Assembly: GCA_019359125.1 (NCBI GenBank)
Contig: JAHHHY010000015.1
Coordinates: 1-64,000, forward strand
Direction: 5' to 3'
Source of the DNA: Pleurocapsa minor GSE-CHR-MK 17-07R
GTDB taxonomy: Bacteria > Chloroflexota > Anaerolineae > Aggregatilineales > Phototrophicaceae
DNA: 64,000 nucleotides
Within the stretch, counting starts at the first letter, position 1. Each line of letters starts with the position of its first letter. A model generated the notes under the pieces. The model saw nothing but the letters and a program-made list of their open reading frames with translations. It had not been told where the DNA came from and did not search any database. The position numbers were made by a program, and so were the translations under genes. Shown here piece after piece: positions 41,475-48,647 of the stretch.

Positions 41475-42428
41475 ATGCGCACGTATGATGTTTTGTGTAT
41501 GGGGCGCAGCTCCATCGACTTATATTCGAACGATATTGGCGCTCCGTTTGAGGACATCACCAGTTTTGCGGCGCTGGTGGGCGGCTGCCCGACCAACATC
41601 AGCGTGGGCACGCGCCGCCTGGGCTGCAAGAGCGCGCTGCTGACCGGCGTGGGCGAGGATCATGTGGGGCGTTTCATCCTGCATTTCCTCAACCGCGAAG
41701 GCGTGGAGACGAAGTTTACCCCCGTCAAGCCGGGCCGCCGCACCAGCGCCGTGCTGCTGGGCATCCAGCCGCCGGAGACCTTCCCGATCACGTTTTACCG
41801 AGACAACTGCGCGGATATTGCGCTGGATATCGACGACGCGGCCGCCGCGCCGCTGGTCGATACGCGTCTGCTGCTGATCAGCGGGACCGGCCTGAGCGCC
41901 GACCCCAGCCGGGCGGCCACGCTGTATGCGGCCGAGACAGCGTCATCGTCGGGCACGGAGGTTGTGCTGGATATCGATTATCGGCCGACCGCGTGGCCGG
42001 ATGTGCGCGCGTTTGGCATTTCCGTGCGTACGGCGCTGCCGCTGTGCGATATCGCCATCGGCACCGAGGACGAAATCAAGGCGGCGACCGGCGCGGCCAC
42101 CGACGAAGAAGCGGTGCAGATCCTGCTGCGCGGCGTGCGCAAGGCGGTTGTGTACAAGCGCGGCGCGGATGGCAGCCGTGTGTATACCCGCGACGGCCAG
42201 ATTTTTGACGCCGCGCCGTTCAAAATCACCGTGCTGAACACGTTGGGCGCGGGCGATGCCTTCGCCAGCGGCTTTTTGTATGCCCACTTGCAGGGGTGGG
42301 GCTGGCAGAAAAGCGCGCGCATGGGCAACGCGACCGGCGCGATTGTGGTCACGCGCCAGGGCTGCGCCAACGACATGCCCACGCTGGACGAGGCCATGAA
42401 TTTCATCGAGGCGCAGGGCGGGTTTTAG
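41475..42428 (+). CDS. iolC: 5-dehydro-2-deoxygluconokinase
   Basis: IolC phosphorylates 5-dehydro-2-deoxy-D-gluconate in myo-inositol degradation. The 317-residue ribokinase-fold protein starts with YDVLCMGRSSIDLYSND, the IolC-specific form, and has the substrate loop VGGCPTNISVGTRRLG. The PfkB signature with catalytic Asp lies in NTLGAGDAFASGF (about residues 255-267). GGAGGG precedes the ATG. The promoter contains the LacI-type palindrome shared with mmsA, so the two genes should be co-regulated; other iol genes are not in the window. Confidence 0.9.
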   Translation: MRTYDVLCMGRSSIDLYSNDIGAPFEDITSFAALVGGCPTNISVGTRRLGCKSALLTGVGEDHVGRFILHFLNREGVETKFTPVKPGRRTSAVLLGIQPPETFPITFYRDNCADIALDIDDAAAAPLVDTRLLLISGTGLSADPSRAATLYAAETASSSGTEVVLDIDYRPTAWPDVRAFGISVRTALPLCDIAIGTEDEIKAATGAATDEEAVQILLRGVRKAVVYKRGADGSRVYTRDGQIFDAAPFKITVLNTLGAGDAFASGFLYAHLQGWGWQKSARMGNATGAIVVTRQGCANDMPTLDEAMNFIEAQGGF

Positions 42429-42436
42429 GACAAAGT

Positions 42437-42487
42437 ACTGAGTGCTGAGCAATGAGTGCTGAGTAAAAGCTGTGCTTAGCACTCAGT
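42437..42487. repeat. CTGAGTGCTGAG inverted repeat, copy 1
   Basis: ACTGAGTGCTGAGC (42437-42450) and GCTTAGCACTCAGT (42474-42487) form a 14-bp stem with one mismatch. It sits nine bases after the iolC stop and includes tandem GAGTGCT units. A second copy with a perfect stem is at 51061-51118. Confidence 0.75.
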
Positions 42488-42599
42488 CTTTTCCCTGATT
42501 CTTCAGCGGCATATTCGTTCGGCAGAGAAGACGCGTGTTGTCTCAGAAGAACAACCTGATGTGATCTGTTAGTTTGCAAGGTTGCGGGTTGAACGTCTG

Positions 42600-43295
42600 T
42601 CACCCATCCAGCCTGGCCCGCTTCTCCAGATTATGCTTTGCGCAGAGCAGTTGAATATTCTGGGCCGTCAGAGACGTGCCGCCCATTGAATACGGGATGA
42701 TATGATCAAAATGCAGATTCACCGTTGAGCCACACTTCTGACATTTGCCATCATCTCGCTTCCACACCTCCAGCTTTACCGATGCTGGAATCATGCGAGA
42801 ATGTTGCAGTTCAAGCAATTGCGACGAGCCAACTTGTTCCTCTTTAAAGACCAATTTAAATTTGAAGACAATCCGGGTCCCATCTGATTCAGTCCAGGCG
42901 TCCACCAAATCGAACAGGCCGTTGAATTCCCAAATGCCGGGTTTTAACTTCTCGTACAGGCGCACAATTTCAGCGGGAGCACGCCCCTCTTTATAGTCGT
43001 GCGCCGCCTGATAAAACAGCCCATTTTGAGTTAACGAGCCGCCTGGAAAGGACATTGGCTGATTTTCGCGTTTCGGATCACTGGAAGAAAAATCACTTCG
43101 TAAATCATGCCCCTCATACAGGACAATCTTTCCGCCATCCAGTTCAGCGTCACGATAAGGCGCGTTTGGTCTGAGACTCGACAGCAGGATTGTGCGGCCA
43201 AACGGTTTGCAGCGAAAATTCATTCCTGCCTGTAGGCGGGATCCTTCTTCAGCAGCAAGCTCGTCGTACGAGATAATCTGTCCAGGTTCAAACAT
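42600..43295 (-). CDS. SRA-like / HNH modification-dependent endonuclease
   Basis: A 231-residue restriction-type protein. The N-terminal 150 residues follow the SRA/YDG pattern for reading modified cytosine: GKIVLYEGHD, then LTQNGLFYQAAHDY, then WEFNGLFDLVDAW and VFKFKLVF. The C-terminal HNH nuclease (about 172-229) has CQKCG (C185, C188), the catalytic H198 in HFDHIIPYSMGG, N213 and a closing CAKHN. This is the architecture of type IV enzymes that cut methylated or hydroxymethylated foreign DNA. It is a single gene without a partner methylase. Its base composition is slightly more AT-rich than its neighbours, in line with transfer. Confidence 0.78.
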   Translation of the reverse strand: MFEPGQIISYDELAAEEGSRLQAGMNFRCKPFGRTILLSSLRPNAPYRDAELDGGKIVLYEGHDLRSDFSSSDPKRENQPMSFPGGSLTQNGLFYQAAHDYKEGRAPAEIVRLYEKLKPGIWEFNGLFDLVDAWTESDGTRIVFKFKLVFKEEQVGSSQLLELQHSRMIPASVKLEVWKRDDGKCQKCGSTVNLHFDHIIPYSMGGTSLTAQNIQLLCAKHNLEKRARLDG

Positions 43296-43471
43296 AGGTT
43301 CATATGCCAGTTGAAAACGATTGCACTAAATCAGGCAGCAGCGAAGTCATTTAGCAGTAACTTCCTTAATGCGCGTACAGGAGGATCATAACCCGCACTG
43401 CAACCTAATTCATATATGTGGATTATAGGCCAGATTTCAGCCTTTATCGCGGCTGGCGCGCAGCCACGAAT

Positions 43472-43500
43472 TTGACAACGCCCCCGCTTTTCCTCATAAT
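43472..43500 (+). promoter_or_regulatory. Promoter of the TetR-led fatty-acid cluster
   Basis: TTGACA (43472-43477), an exact 17-base spacer, CATAAT (43495-43500). The 24-bp palindrome at 43496 starts inside the -10 box. The leader to the TTG at 43552 is about 45 bases. Confidence 0.75.
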
Positions 43501-43519
43501 CAAATCCGGATTTGATTAT
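43496..43519. promoter_or_regulatory. 24-bp palindromic TetR operator
   Basis: ATAATCAAATCC followed directly by its exact reverse complement. It overlaps five bases of the -10 box and covers the start point, so a bound TetR dimer would shut off its own cluster. Confidence 0.8.
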
Positions 43520-43551
43520 TCCATCGCCCAACGCATTCCAGGATATCACCC

Positions 43552-44193
43552 TTGGCAAGACGACCCGCCGGACTGACCGCAAATCGTGAGGACATCCTGC
43601 TGGCTGCTGCCGACGTGCTGCAGCGGCGCGGGTATGCTGCCACCACGATGAAGGAAATCGCCGCCGCTGCCAACCTGACCGCGGGCACGCTGTATCACTA
43701 TTTCGCCAACAAAGACGCGCTGGTGCTGGCCGTGCTGGAGATGGGCCTGGAAGCAGGCATCGCCCGCGTGGAGCCAATCGCCGGCGACGCATCGCGACCG
43801 GCGTTAGAGCGCCTGCGCGACATGATGGCCGCGCACATTCTTGGCCTGACCGAACAGCCCGCCATTGGCGCGGCGATGGTCTTTGAGATTCGCGCGCTGC
43901 TGTATGCCAGTGACGACGGCGAGGCCGAAGATGACGCCGATGTGCAGGAGTTTCTGGTTCGCAGGCAGGAATTCTTCGGGCGCCGCGACGATTTCGAGCG
44001 CCTGTTTCGGCAGGTGGTGCAGCAGGCCATCGCTGATGGCAGCCTGCGCCCGATCGACGCCGGCCTGTATGTCAAGACGCTGCTGGGCGCGCAGAACTGG
44101 GTGGGCGTGTGGTATCGCCCGGAAGGCCGCCTGACCGGTGGCGAAATCGCGGCGCGGATGGTGGATCTGCTGATTGAAGGGGTACGACCATGA
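43552..44193 (+). CDS. TetR-family repressor of the fatty-acid cluster
   Basis: A 213-residue repressor. The N-terminal helix-turn-helix (residues 12-57) reads REDILLAAADVLQRRGYAATTMKE with TAGTLYHYFANKDALV as the recognition turn, the TetR signature. The C-terminal ligand domain is all-helical and could hold an acyl-CoA, as FadR- or PsrA-like TetR proteins do. The start is a TTG at 43552 with AGGATAT upstream; the next ATG lies inside the DNA-binding domain. Its stop overlaps the SDR start by four bases (ATGA). The 24-bp dyad in its promoter is the likely operator. Confidence 0.86.
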   Translation: MARRPAGLTANREDILLAAADVLQRRGYAATTMKEIAAAANLTAGTLYHYFANKDALVLAVLEMGLEAGIARVEPIAGDASRPALERLRDMMAAHILGLTEQPAIGAAMVFEIRALLYASDDGEAEDDADVQEFLVRRQEFFGRRDDFERLFRQVVQQAIADGSLRPIDAGLYVKTLLGAQNWVGVWYRPEGRLTGGEIAARMVDLLIEGVRP

Positions 44194-45008
44194 AACTTCT
44201 GGAAGGCAAAATTGCGCTGATTACCGGCAGCGGACGCGGCATCGGGGCGGCCGCCGCGCATCTGTATGCGGCCCACGGCGCGCACGTCATCGTCAGCGAT
44301 ATTGACCCTGTGCCCGCGCAGGCCACGGCCGACGCGATCATCGCCAGCGGGAGTGCTGCCAGCGCCCAGGCCGCCGATGTCACCAAAGACGCCGATATCG
44401 CTGGGCTGATCGCGAAAGCCGAATCGCTGGGCGGGCTGGACATCCTGGTGAACAACGCGGGCTACACGTGGGACGGCATGGCCCACAAGATCACCGACGA
44501 CCAGTGGGACGCGATGCTGGCCGTGCATCTCACCGCACCCTTCAAAATCATCCGCGCCGCCGTGCCACTGATGCGCGAGGCCGCCAAGCGCGAGCAGGCG
44601 AACGGGGGCACAGCGCGTGCCCGCAAGATCATCAACGTCAGCAGCACGACCGGCACGCGCGGCAATATCGGCCAGTCGAACTATGCGGCAGGCAAGGCGG
44701 GCATCATCGGCCTGACCAAAACGCTGTCGAAAGAATGGGGCGCGTTCAATATTCAGGTGAACGCGGTCGCCTTTGGGTTCATCGATACGCGCCTGACGCA
44801 GTCTGAGGGCGCCGGTGACTTCACCGAGCGCGATGGACAGAAAATCAAGCTGGGCATGCCCGACCATATCCGCACGCTCTCGTTTATGGTCATTCCGGCG
44901 GGGCGGCCCGGCACCGCAGAAGAAGCCGCAGGTGCATTACTGTTTTTCGCAAGCCCGCTGTCGAATTACGTCAGCGGTCAGGTTCTTGAAGTCGCTGGAG
45001 GCATGTAA
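44190..45008 (+). CDS. Short-chain dehydrogenase/reductase (FabG-like)
   Basis: An NAD(P)-dependent oxidoreductase of 272 residues. The cofactor motif ITGSGRGIGAAAAHLYA lies near residue 11, NNAGYT follows, and the Ser-Tyr-Lys triad is in NVSSTTGTRGNIGQSNYAAGKAG. The C-terminal QVLEVAGGM closes the fold as in FabG-type 3-oxoacyl reductases. It is translationally coupled to the TetR gene and followed by acyl-CoA dehydrogenase genes, so the substrate is probably a 3-hydroxyacyl or 3-oxoacyl-CoA. A segment of about 25 residues (NVSSTTG preceded by REQANGGTARARK) is an insertion relative to shorter FabG proteins. Confidence 0.88.
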   Translation: MKLLEGKIALITGSGRGIGAAAAHLYAAHGAHVIVSDIDPVPAQATADAIIASGSAASAQAADVTKDADIAGLIAKAESLGGLDILVNNAGYTWDGMAHKITDDQWDAMLAVHLTAPFKIIRAAVPLMREAAKREQANGGTARARKIINVSSTTGTRGNIGQSNYAAGKAGIIGLTKTLSKEWGAFNIQVNAVAFGFIDTRLTQSEGAGDFTERDGQKIKLGMPDHIRTLSFMVIPAGRPGTAEEAAGALLFFASPLSNYVSGQVLEVAGGM

Positions 45009-45017
45009 ATTACCCCA

Positions 45018-45413
45018 ATGAACGATTCACGCAACGCTGTCCTGAATATCACCGTCCTTCATCCGCCGGCCGTGCTGTCTGACGGACGCACGCTGTTATT
45101 CGGCCTGCAGAACAAAGCGGGCGCGCTGCAAGTTGGGCAGCCGCTGGAAGATGGCGCGCTGCACTTTTCCACCAAAGTGGCCGTGCGCGGCAACACCATC
45201 AGCGGGGCAGCCGTGCACAGCGGCCCCGGCGAACGCTTCCTGTATCTGAGCATGGGCGCAGAAAATGCCCCGCAGCAGTGGATCCGCCGCTACAAAGTGA
45301 ATCTGGACTCGGTGGCCCAGGTGCTGGAAGGCCGCGAAAGCGCCTCGTGCATTGTCGACCTGCAACACGGCATTTCCCCGCCGCAGGTGCCTTTTGTGCA
45401 GGACTGGGAATAA
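45018..45413 (+). CDS. DUF5990-like protein
   Basis: A 131-residue soluble protein resembling DUF5990. The shared landmarks are LFGLQNKAGAL near residue 27, FSTKVAVRGNTISGAAVHSGPGERFLYLSMG in the middle (given here only as the GPGERFLYLSMG core) and WIRRYKVNLDSV. It has a mostly beta pattern and no membrane segment. Its function is unknown; its place between the SDR and the first acyl-CoA dehydrogenase suggests it belongs to the same operon. Confidence 0.62.
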   Translation: MNDSRNAVLNITVLHPPAVLSDGRTLLFGLQNKAGALQVGQPLEDGALHFSTKVAVRGNTISGAAVHSGPGERFLYLSMGAENAPQQWIRRYKVNLDSVAQVLEGRESASCIVDLQHGISPPQVPFVQDWE

Positions 45414-45463
45414 ACACGGACGCATTACGCCAATAAAAATCTGGACTTTAAAGGAGCGCACGA

Positions 45464-46561
45464 ATGGTTTCTTTCATCCCCAGTGACGAGCAGCAGCAGC
45501 TGATCGACAGCATCCGTAAATTTGCGACCAATGACATGCAGCCGGCCGCGCATGACGCCGACGAACACGGCAGTATTCCTGCGGCTGTGCTGAATAAAGG
45601 CTGGCAGATCGGCCTGGTGCCCACGGCTATCCCCGAAGAACTGGGCGGCCTGGGCGAGCTGAGCGCGCTGAATGGCGTGCTGGCAGCCGAGGAACTGGCC
45701 TTTGGCGATTTATCCGCGGCGCTGGCGATCCTCTCACCGGCGCTGTTTGCCACGCCGGTCACGCTGTATGGCACTGCCGAACAGCGCGAGGTCTGGCTGC
45801 CTGGGTTCCTGGAAGCCAAGCCGCCCAAAACGACCGCCGCGCTGCTGGAGCCAGGCATCTTCTTTGACCCGCATCACCTGAAGACGACCGCTGTCGAGGC
45901 CGACGGCGGCTATGTGCTGAACGGCCACAAAGCCGTCGTGCCACTGGCAGACGATGCCGACGTGCTGCTGGTGTACGCGCATGATGAAAGCAGCGGCAGC
46001 ACCGAGGGCTTTCTCGTCAATAAGGGCACGGCTGGCCTGAGCATCGCCGATGGCGAAAAGCTGATGGGCCTGCGCGCCCTGCCCACTTTCCGGGTGTCGC
46101 TGGACAATGTGAAAGTGGACGCCCCGTGCAGGCTGGGCGGCGCGGTGGGAAGCGACTTCAACGGGTTGGTCAATCGCATGCGCGTGGCGTCGGCTGCGCT
46201 CGCGGTCGGCGTCGGCCGTGCCGCGTTTGAATACGCGCGCGATTATGCCAAACAGCGCCAGGCCTTTGGCGCGCCCATCGCCCAGAAACAGGCCATCGCC
46301 TTCATGCTGGCCGAGATGGCCATCGAGGTCGATGCCATGCGCCTGCAAACCTGGGAAGCTGCCTGGACGCTCGATCAGGGCGAGGATGCCACCAAGAAGG
46401 CGTATCTGGCCAAAACGTATGCCGACAAAGCCGTTATGCAGGTGGCAGACAGCGGCGTGCAGGTACTGGGTGGCTATGGTTTCATCCGCGAATACCCGGC
46501 CGAGCGCTGGCTGCGTAACGCCCGTGGCTTCGCCGCGCTGGAAGGCATCGCGATCGTGTAG
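45464..46561 (+). CDS. Acyl-CoA dehydrogenase
   Basis: A flavoenzyme of 365 residues that would introduce the alpha-beta double bond in acyl-CoA. The N-terminal helical domain (DEQQQLIDSIRKFA), middle beta domain (TTAALLEPGIFFDP, then GYVLNGHKAVVPLADDADVL) and C-terminal domain (YAKQRQAFGAPIAQKQAIAF, VLGGYGFIREYPAERWLR) are all there. It ends at ALEGIAIV, so the chain is short after the usual active-site region, although the EG of the catalytic-base position is retained. GGAG precedes the ATG. It lies in the TetR-led fatty-acid cluster with a second dehydrogenase and FadN. Confidence 0.9.
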   Translation: MVSFIPSDEQQQLIDSIRKFATNDMQPAAHDADEHGSIPAAVLNKGWQIGLVPTAIPEELGGLGELSALNGVLAAEELAFGDLSAALAILSPALFATPVTLYGTAEQREVWLPGFLEAKPPKTTAALLEPGIFFDPHHLKTTAVEADGGYVLNGHKAVVPLADDADVLLVYAHDESSGSTEGFLVNKGTAGLSIADGEKLMGLRALPTFRVSLDNVKVDAPCRLGGAVGSDFNGLVNRMRVASAALAVGVGRAAFEYARDYAKQRQAFGAPIAQKQAIAFMLAEMAIEVDAMRLQTWEAAWTLDQGEDATKKAYLAKTYADKAVMQVADSGVQVLGGYGFIREYPAERWLRNARGFAALEGIAIV

Positions 46562-46616
46562 GTTACGGTCACATGGGCTGGAAAAGTGCTGATGAGTTGA
46601 CTTGCGGGGGTTAAAT

Positions 46617-46865
46617 ATGTGGTTGGTATATCTGCGATTTGATGATCAGGGTTCCGTGACGACTGCGCACGTGCGCACGGGCAATAAAGACAGTGTCGGG
46701 GATATTGTCAAAAAGGCAGAACTGCATGGCTTCACCAAGTCATCAAAGCTGGTGGAGTATATTGCATTCTATTCCAGTGGCACGATCAAGCTGCCTCAAC
46801 CACATTCAAAAGTATTCGAACACAAAGACTTTGACCGCAAATGGGCTTTAGCAGAACACGAATAA
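46617..46865 (+). CDS. Small protein of unknown function
   Basis: An 82-residue protein without recognised family. It reads as one alpha/beta unit (MWLVYLRFDDQGSVTTAHVR, then DIVKKAELHGF, then YIAFYSSGTIKL) with no signal peptide. It sits between the two acyl-CoA dehydrogenase genes in the same orientation. GGGGG lies seven bases before the ATG; a TTG 15 bases earlier is the alternative start. Its codon use is more AT-rich than the flanking genes, so it may be a recent arrival in the operon. Confidence 0.55.
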   Translation: MWLVYLRFDDQGSVTTAHVRTGNKDSVGDIVKKAELHGFTKSSKLVEYIAFYSSGTIKLPQPHSKVFEHKDFDRKWALAEHE

Positions 46866-46904
46866 CTGGCTGATGAGTATCCCGTTTTTTCTTGGAGGCC
46901 CCTG

Positions 46905-48158
46905 ATGGCGATTGATTTTAAGATTCCCGAACATGTGCAGCAGCAGGCCGACATGGCCAAAATGGCTGCCGAGTTCATGATGCGGCCGGTCAGCCGCGAG
47001 CTGGACGAGAATGAACATGCGCGCCCGACAGCGTTTGCCGAAAACATGTGGCCTGTCATGCGCGATATGCAGAAAAAGACCCTCGACAGGTTATCCACCC
47101 CGCCAGACGCTGAAAAGAAGCCAGAGCGCCAGAGCACGAGCAATCTGCGCCTGATGCTGATGATCGAGATGCTGAGCTGGGGCGACGCCGGCATCTATCT
47201 GTGCCTGCCAGGCGGCGCACTGGGCGGCGCGGCGGTCGAGGCCGTGGGCACGCCGGAACAGAAGATGCGCTTCCTGAAACGCTTTGCCGAAGGCGAGGTT
47301 CCCGCCTGGGGCGCGATGGCCATGACCGAGCCAGGCGCGGGCAGCGACACCAGCGCCATCCAGACCACGGCCGTGCTGGACAAAGCGACCAACGAATGGG
47401 TGCTGAACGGCGAGAAAATCTTCTGCACCAATGGCAAGCTGGCGCTGGAAGAAAGCGACGGGCTGGTGATCGTGTGGGCCAGCATCGACCGCTCGGCAGG
47501 GCGCGCAGGCATGCGTCCGTTTGTGGTGGAGGCCGGTACACCCGGTGTGAAGGTGACCAAGCTGGAAATCAAGCACGGCATCCGCGCCAGCGACACCGCC
47601 GCGATTCTGCTGGAGAATGCGCGCATCCCGGCCGACAACATCCTCGGCAGCCCGGAAGTGCAGCGCGAGGGCGGCGGCGGGTTCAAGGGCGCGATGGCCA
47701 CGTTTGACGCGACGCGCCCGCTGGTGGCCGCCAGCGCGCTGGGCATCGGCCGAGCCGCGCTGGAATTCCTGAAAGACACGCTGTCCGAAAATGGCGTCGA
47801 TGTGCCGTATGGCCAGCCGTATCACAAGCTGACCGCGATTCAGCGCGACGTGATCGAGATGGAAAGCCAGCTCAACGCGGCCTATCTGCTCACGCTGCGC
47901 GCTATCACCCTGCTGGACCAGCGCCAGCCGAACAATCTGGAAAGCGCGATGTGCAAGCAGAAGGCCGGCAAAGTCGTGACGCAGATCACGCAGAAGGCCG
48001 TCGAGCTGCTGGGCATGATGGGCTACTCGCGCGAGTGGCTGGTGGAAAAGTGGATGCGCGACGGCAAGATCAATGATATTTACGAGGGCACCGGCCAGAT
48101 CAACACGCTGATTGTGGCGCGCCGCATCCTGGGGTATTCCAGCAAAGAGCTGGGGTGA
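46905..48158 (+). CDS. Acyl-CoA dehydrogenase
   Basis: A second, longer acyl-CoA dehydrogenase (417 residues). The flavin-site stretch MTEPGAGSDTSAIQTTA, WVLNGEKIFCTNG, AGRAGMRPFVVEAGTPG and the C-terminal DIYEGTGQINTLIVARRIL, with the catalytic glutamate in YEG, are intact. It shares under half its residues with the neighbour at 45464 by eye, so the two probably handle different chain lengths. GGAGG precedes the ATG. Its stop overlaps the GTG start of the DUF559 gene by four bases. Confidence 0.92.
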   Translation: MAIDFKIPEHVQQQADMAKMAAEFMMRPVSRELDENEHARPTAFAENMWPVMRDMQKKTLDRLSTPPDAEKKPERQSTSNLRLMLMIEMLSWGDAGIYLCLPGGALGGAAVEAVGTPEQKMRFLKRFAEGEVPAWGAMAMTEPGAGSDTSAIQTTAVLDKATNEWVLNGEKIFCTNGKLALEESDGLVIVWASIDRSAGRAGMRPFVVEAGTPGVKVTKLEIKHGIRASDTAAILLENARIPADNILGSPEVQREGGGGFKGAMATFDATRPLVAASALGIGRAALEFLKDTLSENGVDVPYGQPYHKLTAIQRDVIEMESQLNAAYLLTLRAITLLDQRQPNNLESAMCKQKAGKVVTQITQKAVELLGMMGYSREWLVEKWMRDGKINDIYEGTGQINTLIVARRILGYSSKELG

Positions 48159-48574
48159 GGCACCAGGTGCGTCCTGATGCGGATAAGTGGAAACAATTAA
48201 AGACGGTCGCGCGGGAAATGCGAAGTCATCCAACCGAGGCTGAGTCCGTGTTGTGGGAGTCGCTGCGCAGGAAACAGGTCGGAAGGATCAAATTCAGACG
48301 GCAGCATGCGATTGGCCCGTTTATTGTGGACTTTTACTGCCCAGCAGCGCGGTTGGTGGTTGAAGTAGACGGCCCAATTCATGACTTGCAGCAGGAATAT
48401 GATGAAATGAGGACAGCCTGGCTGGAATCACTGGGTCTCAAAGTCATTAGGTTCCGCAATGAAGCTGTAGAAGGCCAGCTTAGCGTCGTCATGGATACGA
48501 TTCTGTCGCATGTTTCACCCACCTCTCCCCCTGCCCCCTCTCCGCTTCGCAGCGAGGGGGAGAGCTGGCCATGA
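48155..48574 (+). CDS. DUF559 / Vsr-like PD-(D/E)XK endonuclease domain protein
   Basis: A 139-residue protein of the DUF559 family, related to the very-short-patch repair nuclease fold. Its core is HPTEAESVLWESLRRKQVGR, FRRQHAIGPFIVDFYCPAA and LVVEVDGPIHD, with the D and ExD of the nuclease site, then LGLKVIRFRNEAV. The C-terminal 18 residues are low-complexity Pro/Ser and are encoded by the left end of a repeat element (48521-48620), so the natural C-terminus has been replaced. The GTG start overlaps the previous stop (GTGA). Confidence 0.82.
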   Translation: MRHQVRPDADKWKQLKTVAREMRSHPTEAESVLWESLRRKQVGRIKFRRQHAIGPFIVDFYCPAARLVVEVDGPIHDLQQEYDEMRTAWLESLGLKVIRFRNEAVEGQLSVVMDTILSHVSPTSPPAPSPLRSEGESWP

Positions 48575-48620
48575 GTCATCCCCTCGTCCACGCAGTGGAG
48601 AGGGGAACGAGGGGAGAGGT
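48521..48620. repeat. ACCTCTCCCC inverted-repeat element
   Basis: A 100-base element with perfect 10-bp terminal inverted repeats (ACCTCTCCCC / GGGGAGAGGT). Its centre (48568-48608, GTCATCCCCTC then GTGGAGAGGGGA) matches 59570-59612 closely, so both belong to one family. Its left half codes for the tail of the DUF559 gene. Confidence 0.75.
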
Positions 48621-48647
48621 ATTTTCTCTACATTCAGGAGGCAGCAC

